Positions 46,501 to 58,400 of a stretch of 64,000 bases of DNA are shown here, piece after piece. The stretch covers positions 12,105,636 to 12,169,635 of the forward strand of contig NC_077232.1 in the NCBI RefSeq assembly GCF_027887165.1, given 5' to 3'. This DNA comes from Monodelphis domestica. Lineage: Eukaryota > Chordata > Mammalia > Didelphimorphia > Didelphidae. The position numbers and the translations under genes were made by a program. The notes beneath the pieces were generated by a model that was not told where the DNA came from, did no database searches, and was given only the letters and a program-made list of their open reading frames with translations. Numbering within the stretch: position 1 is the stretch's first letter; each line of letters opens with the position of its first letter.

Positions 46501-48535
46501 AGCCTCACATCATTGCATGATCTTGGTTCAGGAATAAAGCAATAAATAGGAGTTACCAAAGTACTTCTTTAGCTTGGGAACCTTTCTCTTGGCCCCAATC
46601 CCTTGGGTAAATCCTTCACTCATATTATAGATTAAACCTTTAAGAACATATGAGTAGGGGTGGCTAGGTGGCTTAGTGGATTGAGAGTCAGGCCAAGAGA
46701 CCAGAGGTCCTGAGTTCATATCTGGTCTCAGCTATGTCCTAGCTGTGTGACTCTAAGCAAGTCACTTAACCCCAATTGCCTAGCCCTTATTGCTCTGCTG
46801 CCTTAGAATTGATACTAATGCAGAAAATAAGGGTTAAAAAAATATGAGGAATCACAATTCTTTCATGAGCTTTGAACAACTTCTTGATTTCTGGCCAAAA
46901 ATAACCTCATCTCGGCCCTCTGTTCTTACCAACCTACATTTAGGTACCAACTCTCTCAAGGAGCAACTTCCTTCCTTCCTACTCCAATCCAGAAGAGGGT
47001 TTCTGAATTCTCCTTTCCCTAATCCACTCAGCCACAAGGGCATTCCCTTCAGGAATCTTGGACTTTGCATTAAAAGAATTCAGATTTCCTAGGTACAAAG
47101 AATTTTGAGTGGAAGTCCCTAATTCCCCAGAGGAAGAAAGTTGGCTAAGCAGAAGTTCCATTATAATAGGCCCCACTATTTGCATGTTAAAGGCTCATCC
47201 ACAGCTATCCAATCTCCACAACTGCTATTTGCACCTTAAAAGAGCCATAAGGGGGGGGGGGGGGGTAATAATCCAATTCACCAACTTTGGGGGCAGAGAT
47301 TATGCAAGAGAAACACTCGGCCCTACCAGAGGTTGGTTAAAACTAAGGTTCTGAAAAGCTTTAGTAGGAGTGTGGTCAAAAATAAGATACCAAGACTGAG
47401 TCCACTGGATCTTAAGGTCTGAGCCTATCCTGTATAGTGTCCTCTTAGTAAGACCTTATTAAATTCCTGGAAAGCAGACTGAATCCCATTTCATCCTATC
47501 TTTCTCAGCACCAAGCGAGCATTGTACCTAAAAGCATCTCTATGAGCCAGGCATTGTACTGAACTTAACACATTACACAACCAAGAGACATAAAAATATC
47601 AGGTCCCTCATGCTTTCATCTGGGGAAAATGCTAGCTTAAAAAATCACACCCAGTGAAGCAATGGAGAAACCGGGTTTTTTTTTTTTTGTTAAAAAGCTC
47701 CACTTTCTTCTTAGAATGGATACTAAGTAACCTAAGTATCAGCTCCAAGGCAAAAGAGCGATAAGGGCTGGGCAACAGAGTTAAGTGGTTTGACCCAGGG
47801 TCACAGTTAGCCAGCCTCAGGCCAGAGTGGAATCAAGGTCGTCCTCTCTCCAGGTCTGGCTCTAAGCACTGAAGCATCTAGCTGCCTCATTCTTCTTTGT
47901 TCTTAAGATAGTTTTCGACAGTCCCAGAAAGGCCTTTAATTAACATTTCAGAACTCAATGGTGAAAGACCCGAGTTACAATAAAGGCAGAATCAGAGCCT
48001 GCCTTTCTTGGAGAAGCTCCCAGGGCACGGAGGGCAGCCAACAGTCATCTAGCTATCACGGAGGATCCATGCTCAGGCTTATGAGGAGCCTGTGGCTGCC
48101 GGATTTCTGTACTCCTGATCCCGGGGGTCATGGGCTTCCCAGGTCTGCCGGGCCCGTCGCTTCTCCCTCCCTCTCCACCCCCGGACCTAGTTCTGGGGGT
48201 AAAGTCGGGCTCTTCCACTGTTTGGGAGTTCGAGCTGTGGGAGGATCAGGAGGTGAGGATGCTAGGGGACTAGGGCAGCAGGCTGCGGTCCGCGTGTCCG
48301 AGGGGAGGGCAAACGTCATCTCCCGAGACGGGGGTGGGGCCGCCCATTACAGAAAATAGGACGTAGAGGCGGCGGACCCAGGCCCTAATCGAACCCGGGC
48401 CGCTTAAGGGGCGCCGCTCCCTGGGTCCTCACGGAGGGCAGGTCCGGCCTTCTCTCTGGGGCTCCGCGCCCTCTCCCCCGCCCGGCCTCGGCCCGTTCTC
48501 CTCACCCGAACCGCAGAGCCGGCCGCCGCCGCCAT
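40408..48535 (-). CDS. SDHAF2: SDHAF2, succinate dehydrogenase assembly factor 2 (mitochondrial)
   Basis: Four coding exons on the minus strand: 48535-48506, 43406-43183, 43077-42968 and 40538-40408. They give 495 bases, 164 aa plus TGA (human 166 aa), with all junctions GT/AG and phases 0, 2, 1. SDHAF2 (Sdh5) acts in the mitochondrial matrix and promotes covalent FAD attachment to SDHA of complex II. The first 35 residues contain Arg but no acidic residue, as a matrix-targeting signal should. The mature part keeps the [13 protein letters not shown] motif; its Gly76 corresponds to human Gly78, mutated in hereditary paraganglioma. [18 protein letters not shown] and the C-terminal [11 protein letters not shown] are also kept. 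The extreme N-terminus ([10 protein letters not shown]) differs from human. The gene is head-to-head with CPSF7. The 3' UTR end was not found. Confidence 0.97.
40539..42967 (-). other. SDHAF2 intron 3
   Basis: About 2.4 kb with MIR-like pieces at about 41040-41260, 41570-41730 and 42525-42690 (all plus). No other feature was seen. Confidence 0.6.
42968..43077 (-). CDS. SDHAF2: SDHAF2 exon 3
   Basis: The acceptor is TTCATTTAG and the donor ACAG|GTACTG. It encodes [20 protein letters not shown] and on to [11 protein letters not shown]. Confidence 0.97.
43183..43406 (-). CDS. SDHAF2: SDHAF2 exon 2
   Basis: The acceptor is TTTTTCTTCTAG and the donor CTGAG|GTAGGA. It encodes the rest of the presequence, [20 protein letters not shown], the LPPW motif and [12 protein letters not shown]. 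Confidence 0.97.
44066..44268 (-). repeat. tRNA-derived SINE, reverse
   Basis: TTTTTTCTTTTAAACCCTTA to CCACTGAGAGATCTAGGTGC. Confidence 0.8.
44850..45580 (+). mobile_element. L1 ORF2 3' remnant interrupted by a SINE
   Basis: CTGAGAAATGGCCCAAGGAT, then CACACAGATCAGAGCAACTC, and CATCAACTGGGGAACTGGCA follow the order of the L1 ORF2 C-terminal region. It resumes after the SINE with GGGAAGACTTCTATGAATTG. It is heavily diverged. Confidence 0.6.
45328..45517 (+). repeat. SINE nested in the L1 remnant
   Basis: GGGGAAAGCTAGGTGGCTCA, B box GGTTCAAATCTGACC, ending GATGGAAGGTTGAAAAATAA. L1-like sequence lies on both sides. Confidence 0.8.
46655..46842 (+). repeat. tRNA-derived SINE
   Basis: GGGGTGGCTAGGTGGCTTAG to AAAATAAGGGTTAAAAAAA. 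Confidence 0.82.
47673..47890 (-). repeat. tRNA-derived SINE, reverse, diverged
   Basis: Poly-T, then TTAAAAAGCTCCACTTTCTT, and the right end GAAGCATCTAGCTGCCTCA. Confidence 0.75.
48506..48535 (-). CDS. SDHAF2: SDHAF2 exon 1, coding part
   Basis: Ten codons, [10 protein letters not shown], ending CGG|GTGAGG in phase 0. It lies in the CpG island; the ATG overlaps a YY1-like AAATGGCGGC motif. Confidence 0.88.
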
Positions 48536-48799
48536 TTCCGCTCAGGCCCGGCCGGAAGCGTGTCCACTCGCCACATCCGGGGCCCTCGCGCCGGTCCCAA
48601 CGCGCCCGAGGAGCCTCCGAGGGAGGGTGGGAGAGGCGGGGCCGAGCGCGCGTGCGTGCTGCGTGTGTGCGTGGGGCGGCGGCGGCTGCGCGTGACGCCA
48701 CCGCGTGGCGCGGGAGGGGGGACGGCGGCGGCGGCGGCGGGAGCAGGGGGCGGGGCCTGCGGCCGGGCAGAGGTTCGCGCGCTTCGGGCCTAGTCCGGA

Positions 48800-49061
48800 C
48801 TCGCCGCCGCCATATTCCCGGTAACGGGGGCGCGCGGCGGGGGGCGGCGGGGCCGGGGCGCAGCGGCGGCGACGGGGTTGGCGGCGCGAGGGCGAGCGGG
48901 GCGGGCGGGGCTCGGAGGGCGGGCGGCGGGGCCGGGCCTAGGCCCGGGCCGGAGCCCGCGCTGAGGCGGCGGTGGCGGAGGCGGCGCCTTGGCCCGGTCA
49001 GTCCGGGGCGGCGCGCGGGGCGGGGGGCCGCGAGCGCTCAGCAGCCGGGCGGGAAGAACGC
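48800..49061 (+). other. CPSF7: Probable non-coding first exon of CPSF7
   Basis: The ATG exon opens with a splice acceptor, so an upstream 5' UTR exon is expected. Two donors are visible: CCCG|GTAACG (exon end 48820) and ACGC|GTGAGA (exon end 49061). The transcription start is not determined. Confidence 0.5.
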
Positions 49062-49330
49062 GTGAGAGCTCGGGCAGCGGCGGGCGGCCCAGGGCCCCGA
49101 GAGGTGGGGGAGGGGCGGGGAGAAATCAGGCTGCGTGGAGCCCCCCCCCACCCCCCGAAAGCGGGCGGCGGCGGGCCTAGGCCTGAGGGGTGGGGGGAGG
49201 GGCGGGAGCGCCCGACCCCCTGCGGAGGGGGGTGCTGCGTGCAGAGGCGGGGGCGGCGGGCCGAGGGGTCTGTGGATGGGGCGCGCCTCCCCTGCCCCCG
49301 CTCTGACTCGTGTCCCTTTCTCGGACACAG

Positions 49331-49438
49331 CGGCAGCAGCACCACCACCTTCCTTCGTTGCTGCGCCCCCGGGGTCCGAGAGCCATGTCGGAGGGAGTGG
49401 ACCTGATTGATATCTACGCAGACGAGGAATTCAACCAG
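49331..49438 (+). CDS. CPSF7: CPSF7 exon with start codon
   Basis: The acceptor is TTTCTCGGACACAG. After 54 bases of 5' UTR the ATG is at 49385. It encodes [18 protein letters not shown] and ends CAG|GTGAGG in phase 0. Confidence 0.95.
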
Positions 49439-52400
49439 GTGAGGAGGCGGCAGCGCCCCGACCCCAGCCCCAGCCAGGGGGGAGGGGCTTCCCGGGAGCT
49501 GGGAGGGGGCCCAGCCCGCGGGTTTCGGAGCCTCGGACTGAGTGTGAGGGACCAATCATGTCCGGGCACACGAGGGCACCCGGGCAGCTGCCCGGGTGCC
49601 CCGAGGAGCGGCCCCACGGCTGCGCCCTCCCCGGGGGATGGGAAAACCCAGCGGGAACTTGCAGCCTTTGTAGCGCCGGGATGGGGAGGCGGGGCTGGGA
49701 GAGGGACTTCATAAAGGACCACGGCTGGACTGGGATGGCTTCTGAGAAGACTGGCAATAAGTTCAAGGGGGACCTCACTGCCCAGTTGCTCCAGCCTGTG
49801 CTTCTGGACCACACAACCGCAGCCGAAACATTGGAGGGTTTCATTGTCTCCCAGAAGGGTCCTCCGGTGATAGAACTGGGAACTCTAACCCTGCTCTCAA
49901 AATCCATGGACCAACGAGCCCGCCAGCTAAAATTGTATTTCATTGTGTCTTGGCCGAATCCCATCAGGAACGACTCTGCTTTGGCCTGAGCTGGCCCTGG
50001 CTTCACACCTCACCTCCATGTTATGTGGTCAAGCCTAGGCTGCTTAGAATTCTGAGCAACCTTCCTAACTCACCTGGAAAGTGGTAACAATGATAATGCA
50101 CCTTGCAGAGTCCTTAAATCCTTTTCCAAGAGCCTTAGAGGTCTCTGCTAGGATCTGTTTCCTAGGAGGGGGGGGGGGACAATGAGGTGGTTATACCCAG
50201 CTTTGCAGAAATGTGATTTTATTACTCCTGGCAGTTTCAGCTGTGGAGTCATTCCTTCCATTGTTGTGTTTCAAAGTCTAAGGAGGTCTAGGGGCCGGAG
50301 GGGGCAGAGACAATTGGGGCCAGCTCCTCGAAGGTAATTGTGGAGAATGGCAGACTCTGTTGAGAAATGCTTCTAAATCATTGCCACCCTTGTTTTTAAC
50401 TTGTCCTCAGCAAAATGATTATTCTTTCCCAGGTTAATGTCCTCCACAGGCAAAGAAGACAATAATGACTTTTTCCTCCTTTTTCAAAAATACTTTGAAC
50501 ACAAATGAGATAAGTAGGGTCATGTGGAAGGGAAAATTTATTGATTAGGTGGTCTAACACTCAGTTTATACATAAGTGACTAAGCTAAAGTCCCCAGATT
50601 CCAGATCCAGTTAGTAGTCATTTCAGTCTATCATGGAGCAGTCCAAAGCTGTACTTTTACAGAACTTATGTCTGTTAATACAAAGTAAGGCACAGCGTAA
50701 GTTCAGGCCAGTGCTGAGAACTAGCCCCAAAGGACTCATCCAGGGAGTAAACTGAGGCTCAGATGAATGAATTAATTTAAGAGACAGGCCATTTCCTGAT
50801 GCTCTTGCTTTCCTTATCTCTTCAAAGCCTTCAGTCAGACTGTCAAAGAGGATGGCAGGAAAGGAAGAAGATGGTTTTTTTTTTTAATTCCACATGATAA
50901 AAATGGTCTCCATTTCCCCTCTCAAGTGGGTACCATGTATACTTCTTCATTTATGAAGTTAAGATAAAGGGGACAAGGGGACTACACCTTGTTCAGACAA
51001 TTGGAGATTTCTAGGTAGACAGGGTCTTAAAAATCATCTATTCCAACTCTCATTTTACAATAGAAGAAATTAAAGTGTAAGTTTGCTCAGTCTCACCTAA
51101 ATATAAAGTAGTCCAGCCAGTCTTTGGCCAGGTCTTGTGACTCCAAATGGGACTCTTTCCACTATGCCATATTTCCTCTGGTGAAAGAAGACTGAGCGTT
51201 CTTGTCCCCAGTATGTCCTGTGTTTTCATTTTTTCAAGTTTTGTGGTTATATTGAGCACAGACACAAAATTGGTCTTATTCTTGAGCAGTTTTCCCATAC
51301 TGCATTTCTTTTCCTTGTTTTGATTCTGCACTAAATTGCATGTAACCTGAAAGGGCTCTTTTCTAGCTCTCCCAGAGACGAGATGATTGTGGGGAACCTC
51401 AACAATAGCCATGTCAAGCTGGCGACATTTAGTGCTGGGCAAGTGGAGCCAGATGGGGTTGTGGTGGTCATCCCCTTGAAAGAATGTTGATTGCATTTGA
51501 CTGCTGTTGATTTTGAAAGAGGAAGGGCAAACTAATTCATTTGCTCAACTCATTTTCTTGTCATCTGGACCTGCTGAAGAAGGAATATAAACTCTTAATG
51601 AACTATTAGAGATGGGGTTGTATTGAAGACAGCCACAGAGTAGACTAAACATAGATTGGTGTTCATGAAGTATTATAAACTGACTGAGGCCCAAGAAACT
51701 CATTCAACTATCAGTCTAAATAGAAAAATAAAGCTTGATGTTATTCTGTGACCAGTTCATGTAAATCATGCTGTGGCTTGCCATCCCACAGGTGTACTTT
51801 GAAATCCTAGTTTTTCAGAGATTTTTTGAGAAACATTTGGGGTCCCATCAATTCCCTTGACCTAGAGATACATGCTAGAAGAGCTGTAATTTTCTGTGGT
51901 TGGTGAGTGGGTCTCCAGTGAAGTGGCCTTGGTTGGCTGCTTTGTTGAGCCATGTGTCCTTGTGATCCTCCTTTAAGACTTGGATTGTAGGTGCCAAGTT
52001 CCTTGCCAGCCAGAGACTTATAAACCTGGTCCTTGGAAGGAGGCTACACTTACTCAGCTCTGTCACCTGCAGTTGTAGCAATTGGAATATTCTTACTTTT
52101 TTCTTTAAGATCCTTAAGTAAATGAGGAATAAAACCATCTACTTATCCTACTGCTCCTAGAGGACATAGTCTCAGGAGTGTGGGCTGGAGGCTTGTGTTC
52201 ATTTGCTTACCAACACATAATTTCTTCATCAAGATTGCTTGTTTTTTATTACCCCATAACCCTTACTTTCCATCCTAGTAACATCTGTGAGGCAGAAGGG
52301 CAGAAGTGCCCAGGGTTACATAGCTAGGAAGTATCTAAGGGCAGATACGAATCCAGAACCTTCTGGCTCCAGGCCTAGCTCTATCCATGGAGCCACCTGA

Positions 52401-55400
52401 CTGACCAGGACTGCTTGGTTCCATTTTGGGTATCTTCCTGCAGTAGCTACTGTCCTGCTATGTTTGTTGTCACATGGCATGTTTATGGGTCATAGATGTG
52501 ACTGAGTCCTCGAGTGGAAGGAACTCATCCTCTAGCTTCAGAGGTGCCAATGAGTGGGCCTATTTTACTTTGCATTTTAAATCCCCCCCCCTTTTTTTTT
52601 AAGCAGTGTTGGGGAAAGGGAACAACATTTATGAAGTGCCTACCGTGTACCAGGCACTGATTGAACCATGCAGGGAAAGAACTGAACCCCTAAATGAGAG
52701 GTCAGGCTGTACCTGTAGAATGTAAGCCTCATGAAAGCAGGGATGGGTGCATTGTTTTGTATTTTTATCCCCTCCCCAATGCCAGTTGATTCCTGCTAAA
52801 GTAGTGCTACCCACAACCGTGTGGGCAAGTCACCTTTTTACCACGTTAGACAAAGCAATCATAATTTTTGTTTTGTTTTAAACCTAGGAACATTCTTTTT
52901 TTAAAACCCTTACCTTCCCTCTTGGAGTCAATACTGTGTGTTGGCTCTAAGGCAGAAGTGTGGTGAGGGCTAGGCAATGGGGGTCAAGTGACTTGCCCAG
53001 GGTCACACAGCTGGGAAGTGTCTGAGGCCAGATTTGAACCCAGGACCTCCCCCCTCTAGGTCTAACTCCACCGAGTTACCCAGCTGCCCACTCTAGAAAC
53101 ATTCTTAAGGTTTGTGACTGTCCTATATGCTGCTTTATAGAAAACTATAAACAGCTCATTTGGCCACAGCCAACCACTCCATGTTTCCATTCATGTTATC
53201 CTTATTCCTGGTGACGTCTTTCTCCCCATATCTTCATATACTCCTGACTTGGGTATAAGGTCTTAAGCTACAATCTTGACCATTTGAAATGTGTTCTTCC
53301 TGGTTTTTTGCCTCATTGATTCCCCATCTTGCTCCATAACCCAAATGGAGAATCTTTTAATTTTTACTTTGTACTCTAATTTTATTTTGCCTTGCTCTGT
53401 TAGTTGGAGTACATACTTGGAAGAGCATTTCTGTAGTATAAGAAATGAGACACTATGGAATGCATTTTACCCATCTCCTCAGATTATAAATGTTACGCAA
53501 GAGTGAATGCCCTTCCATTTTATGATCCAGAAAACCACTGAAGAACCAGAGAGGGAAGGTCTTTGAAAGTCACAATAAACCTGTGATAGTAAGAGAAATC
53601 AAAATACTGGAAAAGGGGGATTTGAATTTTGGTTGTAATCAGCTCCTTTGGGCCTTGCTAGGATTTGATGGACTCATCAGTCTGGTTTTTTAAATGAATA
53701 CTTAGATTTGTATATCACCTTTACTTTCAGCTAGACCTTCCCTGCTTTCCTTCCTCAAGTCATCCCTCATAACAGACTAACAAAGAAGAGGTAGTTCATT
53801 AAAATTAGCCAGTACGTCAGGAAGGTAGTATGGGAATAGTGAATGGGAGAAGCTATGGTGCTGGATTAAAATCCTCTGATGGATACAAGAGGGAGCTTAG
53901 GCAACTCTGGGCCTCCATTGTCTATAAAATGTGGGGGTTTAGACCAGATGACCTCATGTTTCTTCCAGCACTAGACCTCTAATCCTATGATCAGACCCCT
54001 TCCCTCAATTTCTAGAACAGAAAGGTAAAGAGTTGCATTTTCTCATCCCCTTTCTGGGCCAAGTTTGGTTAGGCCCCCCACCCTCCATTTATGTTGTTGA
54101 TGTGTCTTAAAGTGTAGTAAGAATATATTAATTAAATGCCACAGTTCTGTCCTTCCCTGATTGTGGGGAGATTTGTAGTTTTGTATTTGTAGTTTTTTTT
54201 ATATATATATATCAAAAAAAAACCCTGTTGTGAATATTTGAGCATTTATAGGACTTTGTGTCTTTGCGCTCCTTTGGGTATTTACATAGCAGTGAGATCT
54301 TTGGGTGTGGGTTTATTGGACACTTTGGTTTTAATTCCAAACAGCTTTTCATGATAGTTGAGCCAAAAGTATCTCCTCCAACAGTGTGGTAGTGAGCATG
54401 CTTTCCTTCACCCCCTCCAATATTGGATCTTTCCTTCTTCTGTCAAGAACCATTGTTAGGAGACGCTACCATCTCTGCCTGTTCTGAATGGAGGTGGAGT
54501 AGAGAATTGGTAGAGTTTGACAAGGGCTGTGACTTGAGGCATATCATTTAATTCCACTTGTAAAAGGTAACGTGGAGAAGTGTCCACCAAACACTTAACA
54601 TTTAACTGAGGCATGTGGTATAGAGCACAGGGCTGTTGGATCATTGTTGTGTTGCCTTCTCATGGTTTTGCAATACCTTCTTGGCTCTGGCCCCGAAGGT
54701 GAAATTATAAGAATAGGTTCTTTTCCAGTAGCATGAATAACGGTGCCAGCTCACCGTCAGGGAAATCCTGCACTGCTTTGCTTGGTTATTTTCTAGATTC
54801 GGCTATGCCACAGGGTAGGTTAGGTTTTCTAGATTTCCTCACATATACCCTTCTAATTAAAAGACCTTTATAACAGGTTCTAGTCTAGGTGTTAGCGTTC
54901 TCTGATTGTAGCATCGCCAAGCATCTGCTTTCTCTTAGCTCATTGAAGGATTTCTGTTTCGAAGGTGCTTCCAGTGTCCATGTAAAATGCTGGATCCAAA
55001 TAGCCCAAAAGGGAGAGCTTAGAGAGAGCCTGGAACAGAAGCATCCGTTACTCTGCAGCCTTGGAGTGTTTGTGCTCTGTTTTAACATGCCAATATCTGA
55101 TGATTCTTGGAGAGAGATCTTTGTTGTGAACTTTAAAGTTGTCTATAATTTATTTGAAATGTACTTTCTTATTGATTGGCCTGATATAAGCCAATGATTA
55201 CTAATTACTTTGGAATTGTTGCATACTACGGAAACTGCCTTGTATGATGTAACTGTCCCATCCATCCCCCCAAGAGCCTAATGTAATTAGTTCAGGATTT
55301 TCAGAATGTATTTTTGAGAATGTCATGACATAGCATGAGAAATATTTTGGAGATGGACAAACATAGGTTTTAGAATCGCCTATTTAAGCATTATGTTTAG

Positions 55401-58400
55401 AAAGAGCTGCCTACAATTGGACTACTGTAAGTAGTATTTTCCTTTCATTTTGTTAACTTATTCTCGTCAGTGTCCTCACTTCTTTTCACTACCACTAACC
55501 ATACTTGCCATGCATTAAGAGAGTTTTTAACTTGTATTAGTTCATTTAAGTTAGTGATATAGTTGAGGTTGGAGGTATAAATCTTCCCACCTTTGTGCCC
55601 TGGAATAGAAGGTGTCTGTCTCACATAGGAAAGTCATTTTTACCGTTTGTCCTAAACAATTCTTCAGAGAGCTTGCCTAACGTGAGTTACTCTGTTTGGA
55701 GGGGAAAATTAAACTAAATGAAATGAAGCAAGGGAAACAGACTTGAGGGTGAATCCTCTCTTACTGAAGTTTGTTCAGCAAAGGTTTAAAGAACCCAAAT
55801 TCCTTTTAAGGTTGGGGCTGTGTCTTTGGATCTCCTAGTGCCTTGTACTTAAGGAGATACTTCATTTTTGAGTAGATGAATGAAGTGCCGACCACCCCGT
55901 TTTAAGCCTGGAGTTCTTCAGCAGCTGCTTGAGTTATGGTTTCTGCTTGTCTGCCCCACAGGGCTGGTGACTTCCCCGTTTGGGGAACTCACTCGATCCA
56001 CCCCTCATCCCCTAGGACCCAGAGTTCAGTAATGCTGATCAGATTGACCTGTATGATGACGTGCTGGCTGCTAGCTCGCAGCCCTCTGATGACCGAAGTA
56101 GCAGTGCCGAGCCACCGCCTCCTATCCGACAGGAGCAGTCTCCCAAGCCCAACAGCAAGTCGCCAGCGATCCTGTACACCTACAGTGGGCTGCGGAATAA
56201 GCGGGCTGCAGTCTACGTGGGCAGCTTCTCCTGGGTGAGCCTGGATAGCCAGCAGTGAGCAGGGTGGCCATGGGACAGACTAGCGCCTTCTAGAGCTGCC
56301 TTGAGGTTGGTCGTGGATGGGTGCAATCTTCAAAGTCTACTCTCATTTGATCTTGAGGTCTGAGAGTGGGGTCAGTTGGATCAGCCTCTGGGAGGAAAAT
56401 CCTCAGGTCTTGAATGGTGCTGGAGAAAGCAGTCATTTAGTGGGTGCAGCTATTTCTGTCACTGTTGCAGCCCCTGACCCCGGGGCTTTATGTCTAGCAG
56501 GGTCATCTCTGGGACGCGCTTTCAGTGAACACCTTGAGCTCTTCTTGGTGGTCATTAGATGGTCCTGTGATTATGGTGGGTGACGGGGATCAAAGGCCCT
56601 CGTAGCTCTAGTACGATCTGGGTAGGTGGTGACTCTTATTCTGCAAAAGTCATTTCTCTTTGGTTTGGGCTGGTGGGGGGAGGGGGGTGGCATGGCCACA
56701 GGACCTCTTTCCTGTCCTCGGGGAAGAGTTCCTGGCTATGGTACATTCTTGGTATTCAGAACAGGAATTTCCAGGTTTTGCAATAACCATCCTTTCAACT
56801 CATGATTGTTAGCCAAGGCATCCTAGAGGCCTAGGCCAATGGTGAATTGGGTGGTGAATTGGGCTCTCATGGCCTTCATTTCTAGGGGTGGGAGGGGGAC
56901 TAGGACAAGTGACGGTTTGAGAGATGAGGGTTTAAGGGAAACTTGCCTTGAGTGAAACAAAACTGGTTTGGGGTCTCCTAGGGATATTCACTACCTGGGG
57001 CCATGGTGGTGATTAAAGAGTTGTGGTTTCAGGATAGGGGACTTTTGGAAAACCTTTGGAGATCTCTAGTCTTTGACTTTTCTTTTCTACTTTACTGGTC
57101 CCAGTGGACAACAGACCAACAGCTGATCCAAATCATCCGTTCTGTGGGGGTCTATGATGTTGTGGAGCTAAAATTTGCAGAGAATCGAGCTAATGGCCAG
57201 TCTAAAGGGTAAGAGCAAAATAGGGGAATTTCTCTTCAGGGTGCCTGCCCCATCTTTGTCATTTGGGATCATGAGGAAAGTAGAAAGTAGGTGTCAGTGA
57301 AGCCCTCCTCCATCCACCAACACACACACACACACACACACACCTCCCCATCACCCACTTGTAGGCTATGAGCTCCTTTGTCCCCAGGCCATTTGTAGTT
57401 TGAGCACTGAGCTCAAGGAAGTTTCTTTCAGTCTCCTAGAGATGGGAAGACCATAGCCAAAGCCCTTTGGGGGCTTCTTTTTATTTATTAATGGTTAATT
57501 CAGGTGGTTGTTACCTCGTTTCCTTGCTTCTTCCATGCCCTTTCTCAAGGTATGCTGAGGTGGTGGTAGCCTCTGAGAATTCTGTCCACAAACTGTTGGA
57601 GCTTCTGCCAGGCAAGATTCTCAATGGGGAGAAGGTGGATGTGAGGCTGGCCACCAGGCAGAATTTGTCACAGTTTGAGGCGCAGGCTCGGAAACGTGAG
57701 TGCGTCCGAGTCCCAAGAGGGGGTACGTGGAGATGGTCTGTATGGAGGGGGGGTGGGAAAAGGGAGGGCTTTGATACCACGATGTGGGGCTAGCCTGCAG
57801 CGTGAGGGAGGTTGGGTGGGGGTGAATGGAATCTGGGAAGAAGGTGAGAGCCCCATTACCAGTGAGATGTGTCCCCTAATTTAGACCAGGTCAGTTCGTA
57901 CCCCTCACTGTTTCTAGCCAGCTGCTCAGCATGCCATAGTGGAAGGAGCATTGGACTGGGAGTTGGGAGAGCTGGCTGCTAGTCCTAACTCTTGCACCAA
58001 AACAAGCCGTGGGCTTTGGGACCTCAGTTTCCTCATTTGTAAAATGAGTGACTTGGACAAGTTGGCCCTTAAAAGTCCCTCCAGCTGTGAAATTCTCCAG
58101 TTCTGAGAATTAACATACATTGGATGGACTTCACTATACCCATCCTGCATTGTAATGTAGGAATAGTTTAGATATAAGATGAATATGCTTTCCTATTTGT
58201 CTTTGAGAGCAGCCACCCAGAATATAATTTCCATTAAGTAAGCTGTAATGTTGGAAGTTGTGCTGTGTCCAAAGGGTATGTTGAAAGTCAAGCCAGTGCT
58301 GTTGTAATGGCAAACGCCAGCAGAAGGGTGGTCTGCATGGAGAGCTAGAGAATAGGCACTGATTGGTGTTTCTCCAGCCTTGTCCAGGGGGTAGGGATCC

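Larger units (their letters stand above)
43407..48505 (-). other. SDHAF2 intron 1
   Basis: About 5.1 kb. It holds reverse SINEs at 44066-44268 and 47673-47890, a plus SINE at 46655-46842, an L1 remnant with a nested SINE at 44850-45580 and a MIR-like piece at 45595-45790. A run of 15 G lies at 47251-47265. Confidence 0.7.
48360..49330. promoter_or_regulatory. CpG island, shared SDHAF2/CPSF7 promoter
   Basis: Very GC- and CpG-rich, unlike the flanks. It contains the first exons of both divergent genes. No TATA box was seen. Motifs include CCGGAAG (ETS/GABP type, 48552-48558), TGACG (half CRE, 48693-48697) and GGGGGCGGGGCC (Sp1 type, about 48746-48757). YY1-like GCCGCC-CCAT sequences lie at the SDHAF2 ATG and at 48803-48815. 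The same head-to-head arrangement is known in human. Confidence 0.9.
49439..56015 (+). other. CPSF7 first coding intron, 6.6 kb
   Basis: It holds reverse SINEs at about 52258-52410 and 52898-53092 and a MIR-like element at about 53835-53990 (plus). The rest is AT-rich intron without recognised features. The open frames at 49558-49989 and elsewhere are not conserved-looking. Confidence 0.65.

Noticed and set aside
48429-49989. Many Gly/Arg/Pro/Ala-rich open frames in the CpG island and just after it
   Set aside because: GC-rich composition suppresses stop codons. The real coding here is ten codons of SDHAF2 exon 1 and eighteen of CPSF7.
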